Shown one piece after another: positions 16,917 to 21,537 of a stretch of 21,537 nucleotides of DNA. The DNA is taken from positions 1 to 21,537 of the forward strand of contig JAUCBJ010007740.1 in assembly GCA_032718475.1 (NCBI GenBank). Direction: 5' to 3'. The notes under the pieces are model-generated. The model saw only the letters and a list, made by a program, of their open reading frames with translations. It was not told where the DNA came from and ran no database searches. The stretch comes from Nemertoderma westbladi (lineage: Eukaryota; Xenacoelomorpha; Nemertodermatida; Nemertodermatidae). The position numbers and the translations under genes are program-made. Every line of letters starts with the position of its first letter. The first letter of the stretch is position 1.

Positions 16917-17010
16917 TTTTTTTTTATTTGATTTGATTTTTTTATTTATTTTTTTTTTTTATAAATTTTTTGATTATTTTTTTTAAATGTTTATTTATTT
17001 CTTTTAAAAA
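16917..17010. repeat. Second T-rich low-complexity tract
   Basis: Poly-T runs with ATTTGATTT and TTTATTTATTT words on the right side of the orphan coding fragment. It mirrors the tract at 16370-16620. Confidence 0.6.
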
Positions 17011-17042
17011 GTTGTAATTTAACATGTATTTCTGTATGATAC

Positions 17043-17140
17043 TCATGGGCCACCATACTCCATATAGTTATTGCAGGAATTCCAATCTCTAACAGCTGAA
17101 TTTCGTCGAGATATATCTGAGATATGAGCGTCCGAATGTT
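17043..17140. repeat. Diverged relative of the 158-bp satellite unit
   Basis: The stretch has CATGGGCCACCAT and later TCTGAGATATGAGCGTCCGAAT, which matches the satellite's ACTGAGATATAAGTGTCTGAAT at 18 of 22 positions. The satellite's last partial unit is likewise followed by GATGGGCCAC. This suggests an older dispersed element related to the satellite. Confidence 0.35.
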
Positions 17141-17363
17141 GCAACATTTCCATTTACAACTTCTCCATTGCTCGATGCCATTAATTTACAAACACAGAAT
17201 ATTTAACAAACTGTGTTCCAATAATGGTGTTATTCGAATTCGGGTGATTATTCGAAATTATAAAGATTACTTTTCAACCTTTTTATATTGATATTAAAAA
17301 TATTTCTGAAATAAATTCAAAAATACGAATATAATTTAGTACTTATTGTAAAATTAATAAAGA

Positions 17364-17369
17364 TTTATT
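17364..17369 (-). terminator. AATAAA poly(A) signal of the EML-like gene
   Basis: TTTATT on the plus strand reads AATAAA on the minus strand, 38 bases past the EML-like stop codon, a usual distance for a short 3' UTR. Confidence 0.5.
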
Positions 17370-17406
17370 AGTTAATTAATTACTGCTAATAAGCAGTAAT
17401 TATATT

Positions 17407-20400
17407 CTACTCTTTGCTATTAGTTACAGTTTCCGAAACGACACGAGTTTTATTCGTCCGTTTCAATGCGAGTTGCACCACTCCTAAATGCGGTTTACCT
17501 AATGCCAGACAGAAATCCGGACGTATGAACCGACACAGTGTCGGTTTAAACCCGGCCAGCTGCAGCTGGGCTGACGGCGCGCGTCCCGGTTGCCCTAGCA
17601 GCAGCTGACCCTCACCGTTCACCACCAAACATTCGCCGCGGAAAACATTCGACGACAAAAACTCGTTGCTCTTCGATTTGTTTATAAAACCCTGGACGTG
17701 GTAACCATTGACGGCGGTATTGGTTGCCCAGGTAACATTCCGCAACTGTTCGGGTTTCTCCCACTCGAACAATCCCGTGGGATTCCAGTATTTCAGCTTC
17801 CGGCTACTGTCACCGGTTCGCACTATGTAATCCCCTTTCCGCTTATCCACTGACCAATCAACGGCGACCACCCCAGCTGAGTGGCCAATCAGCTGTCCTA
17901 TTGGCTCGAAGGCGTAATGGTCCTGGGCGTGGAGGAGCCCTACAACACCGTCGCCGGAGCCGATCGCTAACCAACGACAATCCGGCGAGAATTCCACGCA
18001 AGTGACGGCCTTCTGGGCAGCTCGGAATCGGACCACTTCCGTGACGTCACCGCTCGAACTGATTGTAAGGAAAGCGACACAACCGTCGCGGCCGCCGACT
18101 GCTAACAGCTCCCCGCTGAGATGCAACGCCGCTGACGTCACAGACACGTCCTTCATCGCGTGCTGCCATAGCAACCAATGCTGTATGACGTCATACATAA
18201 CAATCAAACCGTCTTTGCCGACGCTGACGCAGAGATTGGATAGTTTCTCGTTGCTAGGGACGCATATCGAGGTCGGCAGGTCGTGATGTCCCTGGGTTAG
18301 GTACCCAATCTCCCCGAATCGGACCTCCTTGCTCTCTGCGCTGACGTGGTAACCAACCGTTAGGATGGAGTTGGCCGTCGTCCCTATGTAGAGGTTCCCG
18401 TTGATGTCCGTCAAGGTGCGGACCCCGCCGGCCACGCCGGGGAGGTTGAGCGCCCCCACCCGGGTGTAAGCGGCATCGCGCATCGTCCAGCAGTGGACAG
18501 CGCCATCTCGCGAACCGGTGCACAGAATCCCGTTATTGGCGCCGATTAGAATCATAGTGAATATCGATGAGTCATGACCGTGGTAGATGACGTCACGAAC
18601 TGAATTCTCGCTCCAGACGAACACGGTGCCGTTTGAGTCACCAGTTGCTAAGCAACCGTCTGGTAGATAGAGCGCGGCTACGGTGAACTTTGCGCGGTTG
18701 TGTCGCTCGTATACTGGCTGTGTGACGTCATCGACGAGGGATTTAAAGTCGTCGACGAACCGCCACATCCGGAGGTGCTCTTTGCCGACGGTCGCGATTT
18801 TCCGGGGGTCTTTCGGGTGGAAAGCGATCCCGCAGACAGTGGAGTCACTGAGGGGGACCTGGACTACAAGCGTCGGGGTTGCTATGGTCACATCCCAAAG
18901 GTGAAGAGTCTGTTTGGCGTCGATGGAGGCCAGTTGGTCTGAGTCCCTCGAGAAGCAAAGACAATGAGGGTGGCCGCTCAGGGATGAGTCACCGAACTTA
19001 CACACGGTTTGTAGAGTCGCCGGTTCCCATAGCAATATCCTGCCAGCTGACGACCCCTCGCTCCCTTGCTGCCCCGAGGCCAACAGCTGTTTGCCCCCGA
19101 CGAGCAGGTGTTTGCCCCCGGACAGCGCGATGCTCCTGACCTCCTGCGAGTGCGCGGTGTAGTAACGTTGCGTGTGGGAGCCCCGGTTGTAGAGGATGAC
19201 GACGCAGCTGGTGAAGTAGACTATCTCCCCCGTCGGCAGACCCAGCACGTTGGAACGCGAGTCGTTGCCACGGTAACCGTATATCCAATCCACCACCACA
19301 TTAACCTCACCGTGGCGCACCACAGGAGGTTTTTCGTCCGGAGGATAGACCTTCTCAACTGTTCCATCGTCTCTCTTTATCTCTATGGGTTTTGCTTTAT
19401 CGCTATCCGCCACATAAAAGTGATAATCGTCTCTTTCAGTTCCCGATACTATGTTCTCCCGCCAGGAGTCGCACACGAACATGTGCGTGGCACCACCTTG
19501 CGGATTAATCGATTTTGGTTCCAATCGCTTCGAGTTAGACTGATGGTTTTCATTTTGAGAAGATGCCTGAAGTTTCGGAGATTTACTTTCTGTTCTTTTT
19601 GGCGTTCTAGAACGATTTTGGGTGGGATTTTTGTTGTTTGCTGTTGCACCAGATTGGGCCTTTCTGTCTGTCTTGGTCTCAGAGTTTGGTCGACTTTGAG
19701 GGTTTGACTTTGCCCGAGTTTCCGATGAGGTTGGGCTGTTTTTTCCAGAATTTCCTTTAGTTTCATTAACTTTTTCTAATCCATTCCTCTCTGAATGTTT
19801 CTCTTTATCCACTTTTGTTTCTTCAGATATTTTGCCGTTCCTCTTTTGATTTTCCCTTCCCTTAACGCCCACATCATTAGCTGTTGTAACGCCCACCTTA
19901 CCCTCAGTGACGCTAACATTACCATCTGTAACGGCCCCATTTACAACGACGCCCTTTCTTAACTTAGCTCCTTCAATTTCTTTATCACCTTTCTTTGCAA
20001 TCAATTTACTATCAGTTTCACTGTATTTAGTCCCAGTTTCTATTACAACTGTTGTACTTTCGTTCACGGCCTTTACTTTGGCAGTCTCGTTTACTTTAAT
20101 CTCATCGCTTCGCTCCGACCGCGTTTGTTCGGTTTCCCCTCTGCTCGTTGGGACTTCCCGCGGTGGTTCTCTCTTCGTCGACGCTGGTCGCAGATACTCT
20201 CGCTTTACGGATTTCGCTTTCTCGAGATATTTAACGAACAACGGCCAGGAAATAATCCCGTTATTATCCGAATCGCAACGGATAAACAAACTATTAAGGA
20301 GCTGTCCGTAAACCGGGAGTTGTAATGATTCAGCTACTTTCCGCAGCTCCTTCTTCGGGACGTACCCCGTCCGGTTCTGGTCGAGTTGCCGTAGTTCCTC

Positions 20401-21072
20401 TATCATATCGGCAACCTGGAACTGCGTCAGAACAGTAGGTTGGAACTGCCGGGCGAGCATCTGTAAGAGATTGTCGGCGTAATCGTCTAACATGAGCACG
20501 CTGTCCCCTCGTTGTAGCGTCAACTCCGCCTCGGTATTGTCGTGAGCTTGTACGGAATCGCGACCCGTTTCGCGATGCATGTTGAATAAAAAGGACCACA
20601 TTGGTTCGAAGGCAACCCCGTATTGATCCTTAAACCTCTCTATCAACATACCCAAACACCGGTTGCTAAGATGTAGTCGGTTCTCCTCAAACAACATGGA
20701 TATCTTCCCCGGTTGAATCCGTTGCTCTGCGTTGCTTTCTCGTCGCAACGCTATCAATATATTCCGTAATCTTTGTCGGGATATCAACGCCAACGGCTCC
20801 TTTACTAACTGCCGTATCAAGTCAACCTTTTCCCCTTTCTCGCTGTCTCCATCGACGCTCTCGCCGTATTTATCGGTTCTCCTTTGTTGCTGCCCGCGCA
20901 TTAATGCGGAGTTATTGACCTTGTTGTTACCGCTAACATGTCTCTTGTGGTCACTCGAGTTTTTTTTCGTATCTCTACTAGAAACTTTGCTAATCTTCTC
21001 TTTATTTCTTCCTTTTCTGTTGAGGCGTTTCTCCAGCTGCACTTTGGTCTTTGCAGTTGAGGCGAAACTCAT
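17407..21072 (-). CDS. EF-hand-containing EML-family protein (HELP plus WD40), single exon
   Basis: Probable microtubule-associated protein of the EML family, one uninterrupted 1221-codon frame from ATG at 21072 to the stop at 17407. Residues 1-80 are basic and disordered. Residues 85-290 are helical with one canonical EF-hand loop, DQNRTGYVPKKE (231-242), and a degenerate one at 267-278 (starts DSDNNG; Leu instead of Glu at position 12). Residues 295-525 are a low-complexity K/E/T/S/N linker. The HELP motif is at about 585-640, with DWIYGYRGNDSRSN and LPTGEIVYF, the strongest family signature. WD40-type blades fill 640-1200 (for example LHLWDV 723-728, VFVWSE 817-822, KLKYWN 1092-1097), matching the HELP-plus-tandem-propeller architecture that binds tubulin in EMLs. 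The N-terminus lacks the coiled coil of EML1-4. EML genes usually have many introns, so an intronless copy suggests retroposition followed by conserved coding. Which EML it descends from is unclear. Confidence 0.88.
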   Translation of the reverse strand: MSFASTAKTKVQLEKRLNRKGRNKEKISKVSSRDTKKNSSDHKRHVSGNNKVNNSALMRGQQQRRTDKYGESVDGDSEKGEKVDLIRQLVKEPLALISRQRLRNILIALRRESNAEQRIQPGKISMLFEENRLHLSNRCLGMLIERFKDQYGVAFEPMWSFLFNMHRETGRDSVQAHDNTEAELTLQRGDSVLMLDDYADNLLQMLARQFQPTVLTQFQVADMIEELRQLDQNRTGYVPKKELRKVAESLQLPVYGQLLNSLFIRCDSDNNGIISWPLFVKYLEKAKSVKREYLRPASTKREPPREVPTSRGETEQTRSERSDEIKVNETAKVKAVNESTTVVIETGTKYSETDSKLIAKKGDKEIEGAKLRKGVVVNGAVTDGNVSVTEGKVGVTTANDVGVKGRENQKRNGKISEETKVDKEKHSERNGLEKVNETKGNSGKNSPTSSETRAKSNPQSRPNSETKTDRKAQSGATANNKNPTQNRSRTPKRTESKSPKLQASSQNENHQSNSKRLEPKSINPQGGATHMFVCDSWRENIVSGTERDDYHFYVADSDKAKPIEIKRDDGTVEKVYPPDEKPPVVRHGEVNVVVDWIYGYRGNDSRSNVLGLPTGEIVYFTSCVVILYNRGSHTQRYYTAHSQEVRSIALSGGKHLLVGGKQLLASGQQGSEGSSAGRILLWEPATLQTVCKFGDSSLSGHPHCLCFSRDSDQLASIDAKQTLHLWDVTIATPTLVVQVPLSDSTVCGIAFHPKDPRKIATVGKEHLRMWRFVDDFKSLVDDVTQPVYERHNRAKFTVAALYLPDGCLATGDSNGTVFVWSENSVRDVIYHGHDSSIFTMILIGANNGILCTGSRDGAVHCWTMRDAAYTRVGALNLPGVAGGVRTLTDINGNLYIGTTANSILTVGYHVSAESKEVRFGEIGYLTQGHHDLPTSICVPSNEKLSNLCVSVGKDGLIVMYDVIQHWLLWQHAMKDVSVTSAALHLSGELLAVGGRDGCVAFLTISSSGDVTEVVRFRAAQKAVTCVEFSPDCRWLAIGSGDGVVGLLHAQDHYAFEPIGQLIGHSAGVVAVDWSVDKRKGDYIVRTGDSSRKLKYWNPTGLFEWEKPEQLRNVTWATNTAVNGYHVQGFINKSKSNEFLSSNVFRGECLVVNGEGQLLLGQPGRAPSAQLQLAGFKPTLCRFIRPDFCLALGKPHLGVVQLALKRTNKTRVVSETVTNSKE

Positions 21073-21347
21073 TTTTTTTTACAAATTTAAACTTTTATAA
21101 TTTTGCTAAAAAAATATTTTATACCATGTACTGTACCAAATTAAACAAACTGAACTGAAATTATTTAATTCTTAGAACAAAATTACTTGATGATTTGTCA
21201 TCAAATTAAACTATTCAACAAGAAATATATATTTTCTCACACCAAAAATTAGTTATACCCTCAAAAATAACCCCCAAAATTATGTTTATATTTAACCAAA
21301 AACAGCACAATAAGCAAATATGATGTTTCCTGATTTTCTGGAGACAC
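21073..21347. other. AT-rich 5' flank of the EML-like gene
   Basis: Poly-T/A tracts directly upstream of the ATG (CATTTTTTTTTACAAATTT), then AT-rich DNA. I see no convincing TATA box or splice signal. The 5' UTR and promoter cannot be placed. Confidence 0.35.
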
Positions 21348-21454
21348 GGGGGGGGGGGGGGATCCTGACTGGACTATCCAGTCAATAGATCAGGTTACAG
21401 CTGAGATTTGAGATGATTTTCCCCTAAAGAGGGATGAATTTTGATTGCGTCCAG
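21348..21454. mobile_element. Short element with G/C-tract end, copy 3 (internally shortened)
   Basis: Starts with 14 G (21348-21361), then ATCCTGACTGGAC, and ends CCCTAAAGAGGGATGAATTTTGATTGCGTCCAG. The right end matches the reverse complement of copy 2's left end (TTTTGATTGCGTCCA after a G-rich AGGGA segment). Only about 107 bp remain; the interior typical of copies 1 and 2 is reduced to a GTTACAG scrap. Confidence 0.6.
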
Positions 21455-21537
21455 AATGTGTTTTCTCTGACTTTGTGAATGTGAACAATTAGTCACCACT
21501 CGCCAAAAAGCTACATAGATAAAAGAAAAACACTGCC

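Noticed and set aside
18998-19288. Alternative frames inside the EML-like and retrotransposon genes (for example 18254-18523, 19066-19707, 8947-9387)
   Set aside because: They are antisense or shifted shadows of the long coding frames.

Overview
The window is eukaryotic and most likely comes from a marine invertebrate animal. It has split genes with GT-AG introns, an animal-type HOGA1 gene, an EML/WD40 gene, an L2-like non-LTR retrotransposon, a tRNA-derived SINE, DNA transposons and two satellite arrays. AT-rich non-coding DNA separates the GC-richer coding exons. I cannot name the phylum: an invertebrate deuterostome or a lophotrochozoan would both fit.

Layout. (1) 2-304, minus: the 5' end of an unrecognised reading frame that runs off the left edge. 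(2) 305-5900: AT-rich DNA with two short tandem duplications (periods ~118 and ~288 bp), many ACCGGT and TAGGCCTA palindromes, a decayed non-LTR endonuclease (about 3700-4235, minus) and a short element bounded by G/C tracts (5015-5280). (3) 5931-13709, plus: HOGA1, a mitochondrial 4-hydroxy-2-oxoglutarate aldolase, in four coding exons. All joins are in frame and give 322 residues with the Schiff-base lysine. Its third intron is 6.1 kb and filled with mobile DNA: an antisense L2-like element with an open EN-RT frame, a 1.2 kb hAT-like non-autonomous transposon carrying a nested short element, and a tRNA-derived SINE. (4) 14021-16308: two satellites in direct contact, 26 copies of a 43-bp unit and then seven copies of a 157-158-bp unit. 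(5) 16370-17400: T-rich low-complexity DNA around an orphan 47-codon coding scrap (16773-16916, minus). (6) 17407-21072, minus: one uninterrupted 1221-codon gene for an EML-family protein with EF-hands, a disordered linker, a HELP motif and tandem WD40 propellers. (7) 21073-21537: its upstream flank, with another shortened copy of the G/C-tract element.

HOGA1 and the EML-like gene are convergent, with the satellites between their 3' ends. I see no functional link between them: one is a mitochondrial hydroxyproline-catabolism enzyme, the other a probable microtubule-binding protein. No defence system, biosynthetic cluster or operon is visible. The points most worth checking are the intronless EF-hand EML gene, the G/C-tract transposon family, the intact L2 frame close to a splice donor, and the two unassigned coding fragments.
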